From Venturia oleaginea (taxonomy: Eukaryota > Ascomycota > Dothideomycetes > Venturiales > Venturiaceae), in the NCBI GenBank assembly GCA_013176395.1, contig JABMLP010000001.1:806001-870000 (forward strand): a stretch of DNA of 64,000 nt, given 5' to 3'. The notes beneath the pieces are model-generated. The model was not told the DNA's origin. It ran no database searches and saw only the letters and a list, made by a program, of their open reading frames with translations. Of the stretch, positions 52,744 to 62,745 are shown in pieces. Position 1 is the first letter of the stretch. The number at the start of each line of letters is the position of its first letter. A program made the translations under genes and the position numbers.

Positions 52744-54531
52744 ATGGTTTTCCTCATCGTCACCTTAGTGCTTTTGATTGCCTTCATCATACATATAGCC
52801 ATCCCAGAACAATGTTTTCGAATTCAATTTCCATTGGATCATCGCGAACTTCCTGGACCAAAAGGTATGTCTCTTCTCACCGTCCTGAATGTATCCTTCG
52901 TTGTCTAACAGATCACAGGCATTCCATTCTTAGGACCGCTACACTTGATACCAAAAGCAAGATATTGGCGTTAGTATACAAAAAGATAATTTTACAGCCG
53001 TACTGACGACCTTCCAGTTGCAGGCGAAAATGGCAAAGCTTATGGCGGTATCTATGTAGCCAAGTTGTTTGGAACTACTAATATTTTCGTTACTTCTGAA
53101 AAAATCGCCCGCGACCTCTATAAGATCCGAGGGGGCGTGTATTCAGATCGACCTACTATTGCTTCGGTACACGACTCTAGAGGTACGAGTGGTCCATGCA
53201 GTGCAGAGTATCTGATCCTGCTCGGGCGCCACGGTAAGCTCAAGAGTCAGGTTTAGTCTCACAGCGCACTGAAATATTTGCAGATCTATGGCGACGACAC
53301 AGGAAATTCGCATATTCTATGTTGACACAAGGAGCCCGAGAGGGTTATTTCCACTACCCAATCCTCGAGTCGAAGAGAGTCTTGTTCGAAATGCTCAACA
53401 CGCCAAGCAATTATGTGAATATCATTGAAGACTTTGGAGCCAAAGTAATGAGTCGTCTTGTCTGGGCAAATCCCGATTATTCCAATGAGCTGAAGCTGAG
53501 AGCTACGGCTCTGTTGAAGCAATTGTCACCTCCTCCTGAAGGCCCATACGTCAACTTCATCAAGCCACTCGCGAAGCTGCCAACCTTTCTATCACCATGG
53601 AAGAAGAGGGAGAAGTCAAGACACGATGCCGAGAGAATATTCTTTCTTCAACGGCAGAACGAAGTACGATCTTTGATGGCGGACAAGCGCGCATTGCCAT
53701 CCTTCATGAAGACGTTTCTAGAGACCAAAGAGCAGTGTGGCTTTGAAGACGACACCGAAGGCGCTTATCTCCTGGGACAATTGGCCATCATGGGAAGTCC
53801 AACGATCGGCTCTCTTGCCCAAAACTTCATCCTTGCAATGGTTCAGTATCCTCAATGGCAAGCAGCCATCCAAGAGGAACTTGACAGGATCGTTGGAGCC
53901 CGCCTTCCCGTATTTGAGGATTCTCCGAATTTGCCACTGCTGCGTGCTACTATTCGAGAGACGCTGCGATGGAGGCCTACTGTACCGACCGGCGGAATCC
54001 GTCAAGTCGAGGAAGACAACTTCTACGATGGTTACTTCATTCCGAAAGGAGCAACTGTGCACACATCCGAATGGTATGCGCCACCTCTTATTGATATAAC
54101 CTCATCTAAATCTCTTTTGCAGGGCCTTCACCCGCGACAACACCCTCTATCCCAACCCCGAATGCTTCAACCCCGCCCGTTGGCTCTCACCATCCTACCC
54201 GACTTACCAAGAGCCTCTCAGCCAATTCCCAACCATCTCCAATCACAGTGGTTTCGGCTTCGGCCAGCGTATATGTATTGGTATGCAGTGGACAGATGTC
54301 ATGGCGATCGTTGGGTGCGGTGGCCTCGCTTGGGCTTTCACATTCGGCAAAAAGAGGGATATGATTGGGCAGGAGATTCCTGTTGAATGGAGAAAGACTG
54401 ATGAGTTGTTGATTGTTAAGCCAGATGAATTTGCTTTTGAGTGTAAGCCGCGGAGTGAAAGACATGCGGCGATGGTAAGGGAGGCGTGGAGTGAGGCGAA
54501 GGAGATGGATCCGCATCGGAGAAAGGTTTGA
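52744..54531 (+). CDS. cytochrome P450, five exons
   Basis: A 528-residue microsomal heme-thiolate monooxygenase of unknown substrate. Exons: 52744-52864, 52919-52969, 53018-53233, 53284-54073, 54123-54531; phases close in all. An N-terminal membrane anchor (MVFLIVTLVLLIAFIIHIAI) precedes the LPGPKG hinge. The C-helix W-x-x-x-R is in DLWRRHR near 130, ExxR is ETLRWRP near 356, and the heme loop is FGFGQRICIG near 440, with the Cys present. The I-helix (about 290) reads LGQLAIMGSPTIGS: the usual acidic-Thr pair is replaced by Pro-Thr, which could affect oxygen activation. The acceptor of intron 2 has an alternative six bases on (53024). There are no P450 reductase or other pathway genes beside it. 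Confidence 0.88.
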
Positions 54532-54894
54532 TTGTGTTACCCCGGATTTTCTAGCTGATTGGTGTTACTCGGTTGATATGAGCGGGTTTCTTGACTTGGT
54601 GTAGCGTTTTCCTATTGCTTCGGCGTTTCTCTTTTCAATGGATATGCTGGGTCATGGTGGCCTTGGTACTGATCGTCCGTTTATCGATGCATAGGAGTGG
54701 GTTTTTTTACTTTGGTGTGCCGTTCTCTCATTACTTTAGCGTTTCTACTATGCTCAACAGTTCCGCTAGAATAATTTTCTTCCTACGCGAAAACATCTCT
54801 CACCACCGACAAACACCCACAACATCGGCACGCGTCAAGAAAATAAATTACCACACCAATACTTTGCCTCAGAATCTAGGAGCGACATCGAATA
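54532..54894. other. intergenic, nothing recognised
   Basis: About 360 bp between the P450 and the first F-box-like gene. Confidence 0.4.
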
Positions 54895-55712
54895 ATGTCG
54901 GCCACAATCTTTGGTCAGACTAGGTCGCCAGCAAAATCGCTACAATTGCAGTCACCCTTCTTCGCTAAATTTCCAGCCGAGCTTCGCTTGGAAGTATATC
55001 GGCATGCTTTTGTCTACGCCACTCCGATATCAGAGGACAAGGTCACAAAAATCACCAAAGCATTGCATACATGCAAGCGCATTCAGGAAGAGGCTACTCC
55101 AGTTTTCCGCAATGGGCACAACGTTTTCAGCGTCAACTTGAGCGCGAACTACAACTTCTGGGACTTCTCGATCAATCCGATGCCATCGATCTCCAAAGAG
55201 ATACATATCTCGCCATGGATGAAGCACTTGTCTGTCCAACAACTACCGGTAGTGAAGCCTCGGACTCTATTGGACAAGAGCGGATTCATGGTATATTCAC
55301 TGCCCAAGGCAATAAAGAGCAATCCGTCCAATCTGTCAAGCATTACTTTGGGAGCCACCTTGTTCTGGTCCAGACCCGAGGCGCCGAGTACTTCCCTCAA
55401 CCCTCCTGGCCTGATTTATTTAGGACGGCAACTAACTCCCAGTGTGGAAGATAAATTGGTCATGTCTCTTCCTATCATGTTTCCCGGAATTGGCGAACAT
55501 GCAAGAGGAGAATTCAGTTTCGACCTGGTAGAGATACTGTCCTGGCTCCCAAGTGGGTTATGCATTACAAGATAACACCGTCAAGGCAGCTGGAACCCTT
55601 CACTTTTTCGGATCTTCATCTCGACTTCCAAGGGTTTGTGAAGGAGGGGATTCAGCTTTGGAGGGAACAGTACACGCCAAAAACGCAAGCACGGTTGGGC
55701 AAATTCCGGTGA
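54895..55712 (+). pseudogene. F-box-like (2EXR-type) gene 1, probable single frameshift
   Basis: The N-terminus SPFFAKFPAELRLEVYRHAF is the F-box/2EXR-like motif common in fungal proteins, followed by ALHTCKRIQEEATPVFRNGH. The first frame stops at 55575 after DLVEILSWLPSG. If one base is restored there, the neighbouring frame continues as WVMHYKITPSRQLEPFTFSD down to 55712, which looks protein-like, so a one-base deletion near 55552 is suspected. Without that reading, a 226-residue protein remains. Function is unknown; such proteins may be adaptors for SCF-type ubiquitin ligases. Confidence 0.55.
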
Positions 55713-56840
55713 CAAGGTTCGACATTTCTGTCGGCGACTCGTGGTTCGCTGACAGGAAATGGCTCGTAAAGTTCACCAAGTAACGGACACCGCCAGAGCG
55801 TTAGTCACAGCGAAAGATCTAGCCTCAAATATTCCACGATCGCATGTCGGCCACTTCATCGCACAGAAATACGAACTCCATGTGGCATTGCCATCATTCT
55901 GCCCTATCCTAGCAAGCAACACTAAATTCGTCATCCTATCTTACCTAACCCATCACAAGCCTTGAAGGATTCCGCGAACCATCACAAGCACCAACTTCAA
56001 TCGATCTCGCCTCAGAACTTCTTGACCTTCGAACAAAGTCCACCACTTCGACCCGCCAACTCTCCCAATCGTGATCTTCATTCTTTGCACTTCCATCAGA
56101 ATTTTGGAAAAATGCTTACGAACTTGCGTCTGGCGAAGACCATGCCATCGCTCCGTTGGTGCTATCACCACCGCAAAGTCGTTGAAATGCCATAAAAAAA
56201 AAAAAAAAAAAGGGCTATGAAGCGTTTTCCTTCTTTTACCGTCGGGACACTTTTAGCATCAATCTAGCCATGGCCAGAGGGATACTGCAAGCACTTTCCG
56301 TGTTTGGAGACACCGAAACTGTAGCACGAATCAAGAAAGTTTCCGTTCAGTAGCTACGACTAGACGGATGGAATGATTTAAGCATTTCTATACTCAGTGT
56401 TTCGTAGGTTTCACCTCGAAGTTGTTAGGATATCTAGTTTCGCAGCTTGTCAAGTATCAACTTCGTCCACACGGTTCCAGGGTTGGATGTTGGCTCAGTA
56501 TCGGAATATCACTTTAATTGTGCTGGGTTTGAATCCTTTTTTTGGATATACGTGCTTTCTATTATAATGTTGATAATATTGATTCTTTCGAATCTCTCGA
56601 TGTAATACTCATAAAGCTTTGGATTTGTGTCCGACTTCCACAACTTGTTTGCTAAGACTGGATCACGTGTAGGCGGCGCTAAAACTTATACTCCGAGGCT
56701 ACAACAATACTATCTGAACCGATCCTTTCCACTCAAATCTCCCACATTGATGCCATCAAAAACCATCTCCGAGTGAAGATTGGATTAAGAAAATAAAAAC
56801 AGCTTCCCATCCTCAATAGCTTTCGCGAAAATCCCACTCG
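55713..56840. other. intergenic, with a poly-A run
   Basis: About 1.1 kb with only short ORFs. A run of about 18 A at 56194-56211 is the only notable feature. Confidence 0.45.
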
Positions 56841-57967
56841 ATGATGGGGTCTCAGCGCAGTACTCGTCGCAAACGCGGCGAAGAATACTCTCGTGAAGAG
56901 CTTATGAGCTTAGCTTGCCCATCAAACGACCGAAAAACGTCGCGAAAGCTGTCTTGGATAACTTGAAGAGCTCAGATTTTAATGCGCAACTCACTTCGCC
57001 GTTTTTCCAAACATTAGCTCCCGAATTGCGAGATCACATTTATGACTTGGTCTTCCAGCCTGTTGTGTTTAGATCGAGCGAATCGGCAATATTGGCTCGG
57101 ACCATGACAAGCATCAGGGGTGCCGCCATACCGAATGTTGCTGGTACTTGAATATTTACTAAAAGCTTTTACTGACATGATGTATAGATAAGGGCGAACC
57201 CATTTACGAGTACTGTTCAATGGATACCACTTTCCTTCGTTCCTGTAGATTGTAGATTGATTAACCTCGAAGCATAATTCGTCCCAGTCCAGAATGCGAT
57301 CCACAATTTCTACGATTCCGGTGCCTCGTGGCATTCTCGACGACAGGACATCAAGTCAAGTAAGTAGAATTCGTATCCGGCTGCCATTCCTTTTAGAACC
57401 TAATGCATGGCAAGAGAGACCGTATTACGGCAAAGGAAAGGTTGGCAGCGGCCCTTATCATAATTAATCCCCCGGGGATCATGGAACATCGCTCTTCCAT
57501 CACCGCAAGATGCCACCCAAGATTGCGGCGCGCGTCCATTTTGTGCTAATCCACAGCGAGCCACTTCGGACTTGCTTCTTCGGACATAGCATGTATAGGG
57601 TCCTCGACAAGATTCCATCGCAAGCCCGTGGAACGACCATGCCATGATTGGTGCTAGAACCATAAATTACATACGCAAGAAAGATTCCAGACCCTAAGAT
57701 AATGAACCGAGGTTCTAGCACGACAAGCTGGAGGAACTTACAGTGAGAATTGACGTGAATCCTGACGACATAAGAAAGTTCGATGAAAAGTGGATAAAAA
57801 TCCAGGAGCACATGTCACCACCGAAGTACCCCATCACGAAAACCGGCGGAGGGGTCCTTGAGCTTGTAGAGGAAGAGTTATATGTCGTTGCAAGCTGGAA
57901 TGGCCTGAACAAGAAGGGCGAACGCATCGTATGGAATTCAATGACTATGGTCTGGCGAGCTGTGTGA
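56841..57967 (+). pseudogene. F-box-like (2EXR-type) gene 2, decayed
   Basis: ATG at 56841 or 56844 gives MGSQRSTRRKRGEEYSREEL, which shifts frame into SPFFQTLAPELRDHIYDLVF, an F-box-like core as in gene 1. A typical intron (donor gtactt near 57144, acceptor tatag near 57187) leads to GEPIYEYCSMDTTFLRSCRL, followed at once by stops and frameshifts. The family-like tail LEELTVRIDVNPDDIRKFDE and ELYVVASWNGLNKKGERIVW resumes at 57720-57967 in an open frame. The overall order of parts matches an F-box-like gene, so I read this as one decayed copy, related to the gene 1 family. Confidence 0.5.
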
Positions 57968-58795
57968 ACGGGGATGCTTGTTCACACTGCATAGAGCTCG
58001 CCCGTAAGCTGTGCTTCGGCTCTAGTATCTGAAGCTCAGAAACTGAACAGCCCACAATGACTTCTACGGACTGACTCTTTTACGCATTTTTAGAATCATC
58101 TGCTGGGGTTTTATTCAGCTTCGTTGTCTACTTCCTTGGATTATAGTTGGTACTGAATACTCTGGGAAAATGTTACAATGCACCGAGCTAGAAATAAGTT
58201 ACAGGGCCCTCGTAGACACCTTCGGCGGCCTGAGCGGTACCATTGACAGCCTCTTCTTCTACTTCTTCGGATTACACTTGGTAGGAGTTTCCGTAACTGA
58301 ATTTGGCGGGCTTGGCCTCATACTTGACAAGATTAGGTTCGGCCACCTTGGAGTATTAGCTGGTACTAAGGACTGTTTTGGTACGACCCCAGCACTATGG
58401 CATGGGATAAAGCTAAGCTGGAAAGAGTAATCTGGTGATAGTGTGGTTCTTCGAGATATAAACAACATGATTATTGACGTTTATGAATAATAATAATCGA
58501 CCTATAGACAGATTCACTCCTTACTTACGGTGAGATGGTTCCTAAACTCAGTGGCTGAGGCTGACGAAATTTAAAGGATAATACGGAAAGGTAGGAAGGG
58601 CTTCCTGTTACTTATCAGCCAGAGGTGGGACGAAATGGATTAAATTTAGACGAAGAGGCTGGAATGAATAGCGCACGTCGCTTGGTCAACAATTTCATAC
58701 GACCTGGATGTACAGCTCGGAGAGCCTCGCGCAGCTAGAATCTCTGGCCAAACAGTCCTTGGCTGCTGTGGCTCCGCAATTCTATCGCTTTCAAC
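57968..58795. other. intergenic before the gypsy element
   Basis: About 830 bp without a supported gene; it contains two vaguely similar stretches (58110-58160 and 58205-58290). Confidence 0.35.
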
Positions 58796-58922
58796 TGTTA
58801 TGGGCATGGCCCATGGTTGGTATAGGCTAAGAGCCTAAGCCTGATTGAGCCTAGTATAGAGAAAGAACCTCATTGAGGTTCTCTGTTTGTAGATACCTTC
58901 ACTCCTTAACTGAATCTAAACA
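58796..58922 (+). repeat. candidate 5' LTR of the gypsy element
   Basis: Starts tgttatgggcatggcccatgg and ends ctgaatctaaaca, with inverted TGTT/AACA ends and an internal palindrome around gaacctcattgaggttc. Its partner LTR would lie beyond the window, so the boundaries are unproven, and 127 bp is short for a gypsy LTR. Confidence 0.33.
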
Positions 58923-59005
58923 ATCTTTGGCTACGAGTATGCTGCGTCTTTCCAGCTACCGTCCCGTAATATAGATTCAGTTCTTTACAAACCTAGGTGT
59001 ACTTG

Positions 59006-60100
59006 ATGCGTAGCAACAGTACCCTATCGACTCCTACAACCTACACCCCTACTACCGACGACGACCCAATCGCGAGCATTACGCAAGGAATCGACAAACT
59101 CTCAATGGCTCGAGCAAATTCGCCTGACACCGTACAACAATTGGTGGCAGCTCTGACCGCAGTCAGTGTTGATGGGAACACCGGTGCAAAAGCTATTGCA
59201 TGGCCTAAATGGGACGGGAAAAGAGACAACTACACGCTGTTCAGATGGCAGATCAAGACAAAAATCACTGTTGAAAATGGGAAGCTTGGAAGCAATCAAG
59301 GAATATGCGCGAACATCTTCAACGGGCTTCCGACAGAGAAACAACAACGCGTCATCCAATGGCTAAGCAATGGAGAGCAACATGACAACTACGAACCCGA
59401 GTCCTTTATCAAGCATATGGACGACAAGTTCTTAGATCATGAAGCGGAAGCTAAAGCTCTCGACGAGCTGAACAAGATTAGCCAAGGCAGCAGACAACCG
59501 TTCGAAGACTTCCGCCAGCAGTTCGAACAACTGACATCGCAAGCTGGATCCCTAGCGCCGCAAAGAGCCTCAAAGATCACTATCATGAACAACGCGCTCA
59601 ACTACTCCCTCCAACAGACCTTGAAATCAGTGCGATTGTCCAGGGACGACTACGACACTTACGTAAAAGATGTACAGTACTTCGCGACGAAGACAGAGGC
59701 TCTATCCCACCAACGCCGCTATCCAAGTACGGATAAGGAGACGCCAACGACTCGAGGGAGGCCACAATCACCCCAAACAGTCAGTCGTGACGCAGAAGGC
59801 GATGTCGAAATGACTGGCATCAACGCCCTTTCAGCGCAGATCGCAGCACTGATAGCTCGGGTCGATACACTCGGAAAGGATGCGAAGAAGGACCGACGAC
59901 CTAGAGCGAAATGGCGATCCCAAACAGAGTTCTTGGCACTTATACAAGCGGGCAAATGCGGGCGCTGTAAGAAGCCCAAGCACCACCCGAACGTATGCGA
60001 ATTCCGACCAGCAACACGTCCAAAGACTCAGGTCACTGCGGTAATCACACAGCATACCGATGACTCCCTACAGGAAGCCTCATCAGAGTCGGAAAACTAG
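59006..60100 (+). CDS. gag polyprotein of the gypsy element
   Basis: 364 residues from ATG 59006 (the open frame begins slightly earlier, at 58997, with GTG). It has a helical capsid-type region (KAIAWPKWDGKRDNYTLFRW, then PFEDFRQQFEQLTSQAGSL) and one CCHC zinc knuckle, CGRCKKPKHHPNVC, near residue 325. It is complete, without internal stops. The frame is one base off from pol, so pol may be made by frameshifting or re-initiation. Confidence 0.85.
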   Translation: MRSNSTLSTPTTYTPTTDDDPIASITQGIDKLSMARANSPDTVQQLVAALTAVSVDGNTGAKAIAWPKWDGKRDNYTLFRWQIKTKITVENGKLGSNQGICANIFNGLPTEKQQRVIQWLSNGEQHDNYEPESFIKHMDDKFLDHEAEAKALDELNKISQGSRQPFEDFRQQFEQLTSQAGSLAPQRASKITIMNNALNYSLQQTLKSVRLSRDDYDTYVKDVQYFATKTEALSHQRRYPSTDKETPTTRGRPQSPQTVSRDAEGDVEMTGINALSAQIAALIARVDTLGKDAKKDRRPRAKWRSQTEFLALIQAGKCGRCKKPKHHPNVCEFRPATRPKTQVTAVITQHTDDSLQEASSESEN

Positions 60101-60108
60101 CTACCCTT

Positions 60109-62745
60109 GTGCATCGTCGCGCACGAGGGTCTGAAGTAGATGTACATGGCGAAGACATTACAAAGCTACCAGGCACAAGAGAAATCAAAGCAGCAAAGGA
60201 TAGGATGGAAAGTACACCCTTCTTGATAGATACCTTGATCAACGGAACTTCTTTCACCGAATCCTTCTTTGATAACGGCTGCCTCCCTTATGCTGCTTTC
60301 AGCGAGAAGAGTGTCCAAACACATCGTCTACCGCGCATCCCAATTGACACCAAACAATTGGCACTGGCTAAAGAGAGCCACGAGAACGGAGAAGACCTCC
60401 GTATTACGCACATGACCTACGCTACGATCGACATTGATGGTCGAGCAGAGCGAGTCTATGGGTATATAGTGAAAGGATTGAGCTTCCCTATTATCCTAGG
60501 CAAGGCATGGGCAGAGAGAAACTGGGTGCGATATATAGCAGCTAAGAGAAAGCTGCTTATTGGTCAAGGATCCCAGCGCATCACGGTAAGAGAAAAGGGG
60601 TGGCTAGAACAGAACACCAAAGCGCGAGACCGGCTCGCTCACGTGCGGGCGGCTTGTCTAGTGTCAGGATCTGTATTTGCAGCTATTGTTGGAAGGGCCC
60701 AGCGACGGTTGAGAAGAGATGGACCGGATGGTACACAAGTGCTGGCTATCTCGATGTCGGATATCAACAAGGCCCTAAGCAAGTTAGCAGAAAGAAAACA
60801 GAGAAAGACTGAGGAAGAAATGCGACAAGAGATACCAGAAGAAATAGCAGAGCATGCTGATGCCTTTCTCGACGACGAAGACGGAGAGATCGCGCCCCAT
60901 CAAGAGGGTCGCGATCACGTTATCGAATTGATACGAGATGAACAAGGTCGCGAGGCAGAAGTTCCTTGGGGCCCATTATACGGCATGTCGAGGGAAGAGC
61001 TATTAGTCCTACGAAAAACACTTTCGGACTATATGGACAAGGGCTGGATACGCGCCAGCAACTCACCAGCGGCAGCCCCAGTCTTATTTGTAAGGAAACC
61101 AGGTGGAGGCATTCGGATGTGTGTAGACTATCGGGCACTGAATCGAATCACTCGATCGGACCGCTACCCATTGCCACTAATCCGAGAAACCCTACGAAAT
61201 CTAGCAACAGCGCGTTGGTACACCAAACTTGACGTCAGAGCGGCATTTCATCGGCTCCGCATCAAGCACGGCGATGAGTGGAAAACGGCTTTTCGCACTC
61301 GATTTGGACTATTCGAATGGCTAGTTACCCCCTTCGGACTAGCTGGCGCACCCGCGAGCTTTCAACGATACATCAACGGAGTCCTACGGGAATCCCTAGA
61401 TATCTGCTGTTCAGCCTACATGGACGATGTCTTGATATGGAGCGACGGCGACTATCTGGATCACATGGTTAAGGTTAACCAAATTCTTGCCAAGCTCAAG
61501 ACTGCTGGACTTCGGCTAGACGTAAGCAAGTGCGAGTTTGCTGTTCAGGAGGTCAAATATCTGGGGTTCATTATCACTGCAGGAGAAGGGATCAAAGTCG
61601 ACCCAGAGAAAGTTGCCGCGATTAAAGAATGGGAGGCTCCAGTCAATGTCACAGGCGTACGCTCCTTCCTAGGCTTTGCAAATTTCTACCGAGACTTCAT
61701 CGACAACTTCTCAGAGCTCTCCGACCCCTTAATCAAGTTAACACGGAAGGCCGTCGCTTTTGTCTGGAACAAAGAACATGAGAACGCCTTTCAAGTCTTG
61801 AAGGAGCTATTCATCTCCGCCCCAATACTGGCTCACTGGAATCCAGACCTGGATACGGTACTCGAGTGCGACTGCTCTGGCTACGCGCTGGGAGGCACGT
61901 TGTCGCAGAAGGATATGAAAGGAAAACTACGACCAGTAGCATACTTCTCCCGCAAGCTCACTGCGGCTGAATGTAACTACGAGATCCACGATAAAGAATT
62001 ACTGGCAGTAATCAAGTCCATTGAACACTGGAGAGGAGAACTACGCAGTGTTGCAGCACCTTTCAAAGTCCTTACCGATCACAAGAATCTCCGCCACTTT
62101 ATGACAGCGCAGCGTTTGTCAGAGAGACAAGCAAGATGGTCGCTAATTCTATCTGAGTACCAATTCCAGCTGGAATTTCGCGCCGGAAAACTAGCGCAAA
62201 GACCAGACGCACTATCAAGAAGACATCAAGATATGCCACATGACAAGAACGACGAGAGACTACAAGGGCGAGTGGCCCAGTTGATCAAGGACGAATGGCT
62301 TCCTCCTCTTTCCGAGAGGACGACCGAAACAATCGCAATACAAGCCCTTATCTGCCCAGTCAATACACCGAATACATCCAATAGTACATGGGACGTTATA
62401 CGGGAGCCCCAGCAAAATACTGGACTGGACGGTCGACACCAGCTGACTGCCGAAAACGGTCAACACCGGTCCACTACTAGGTACGGTCAAAACCGGTCAG
62501 TTGCAAAAGGATGCGATCTTTTCGAGAAACCAGAGTTACAACTTCTCTGGGATCGCGCAATAGCAGAGGACCAATCCTACGAAGCTATTCATACGGCTAT
62601 ATTTACTGGCGAACGTTCCTTTCCTCCAGAGCTCAAGTTGTCGGTACAGCTACCCGAATGCGAAGTAGACGACCACGGCGCGGTCACGAGAAGAGGGATC
62701 CTATGGGTACCAGATTGGGAACCGCTGCGAACAACGCTGGTCTAA
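60109..62745 (+). CDS. pol of the gypsy element: protease, reverse transcriptase, RNase H
   Basis: The aspartic-protease-like region has FFDNGCLPYAAF near residue 50, with DNG where fungal relatives often have DSG. The RT domain spans about 290-480: MCVDYRALNRITRSDRYPLP, LDVRAAFHRLRI, FGLAGAPASFQRYI and the catalytic YMDDVLIW. RNase H follows: ECDCSGYALGGTLSQKD, HDKELLAVIKSIEHW and VLTDHKNLRHF. The frame ends at TAA 62743-62745, but the same frame continues directly into integrase. The N-terminal start is unclear (the first codon of the open frame is GTG at 60109). Confidence 0.87.
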   Translation: MHRRARGSEVDVHGEDITKLPGTREIKAAKDRMESTPFLIDTLINGTSFTESFFDNGCLPYAAFSEKSVQTHRLPRIPIDTKQLALAKESHENGEDLRITHMTYATIDIDGRAERVYGYIVKGLSFPIILGKAWAERNWVRYIAAKRKLLIGQGSQRITVREKGWLEQNTKARDRLAHVRAACLVSGSVFAAIVGRAQRRLRRDGPDGTQVLAISMSDINKALSKLAERKQRKTEEEMRQEIPEEIAEHADAFLDDEDGEIAPHQEGRDHVIELIRDEQGREAEVPWGPLYGMSREELLVLRKTLSDYMDKGWIRASNSPAAAPVLFVRKPGGGIRMCVDYRALNRITRSDRYPLPLIRETLRNLATARWYTKLDVRAAFHRLRIKHGDEWKTAFRTRFGLFEWLVTPFGLAGAPASFQRYINGVLRESLDICCSAYMDDVLIWSDGDYLDHMVKVNQILAKLKTAGLRLDVSKCEFAVQEVKYLGFIITAGEGIKVDPEKVAAIKEWEAPVNVTGVRSFLGFANFYRDFIDNFSELSDPLIKLTRKAVAFVWNKEHENAFQVLKELFISAPILAHWNPDLDTVLECDCSGYALGGTLSQKDMKGKLRPVAYFSRKLTAAECNYEIHDKELLAVIKSIEHWRGELRSVAAPFKVLTDHKNLRHFMTAQRLSERQARWSLILSEYQFQLEFRAGKLAQRPDALSRRHQDMPHDKNDERLQGRVAQLIKDEWLPPLSERTTETIAIQALICPVNTPNTSNSTWDVIREPQQNTGLDGRHQLTAENGQHRSTTRYGQNRSVAKGCDLFEKPELQLLWDRAIAEDQSYEAIHTAIFTGERSFPPELKLSVQLPECEVDDHGAVTRRGILWVPDWEPLRTTLV

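Noticed and set aside
56194..56211. Poly-A run downstream of F-box-like gene 1, suggesting a retrocopy
   Set aside because: No target duplication found, and the run is 480 bp from the gene end; a simple homopolymer is enough.
58796..58922. 5' LTR of the gypsy element as a firm feature
   Set aside because: Reported only as a weak candidate because the partner LTR is outside the window and a primer-binding site could not be identified.
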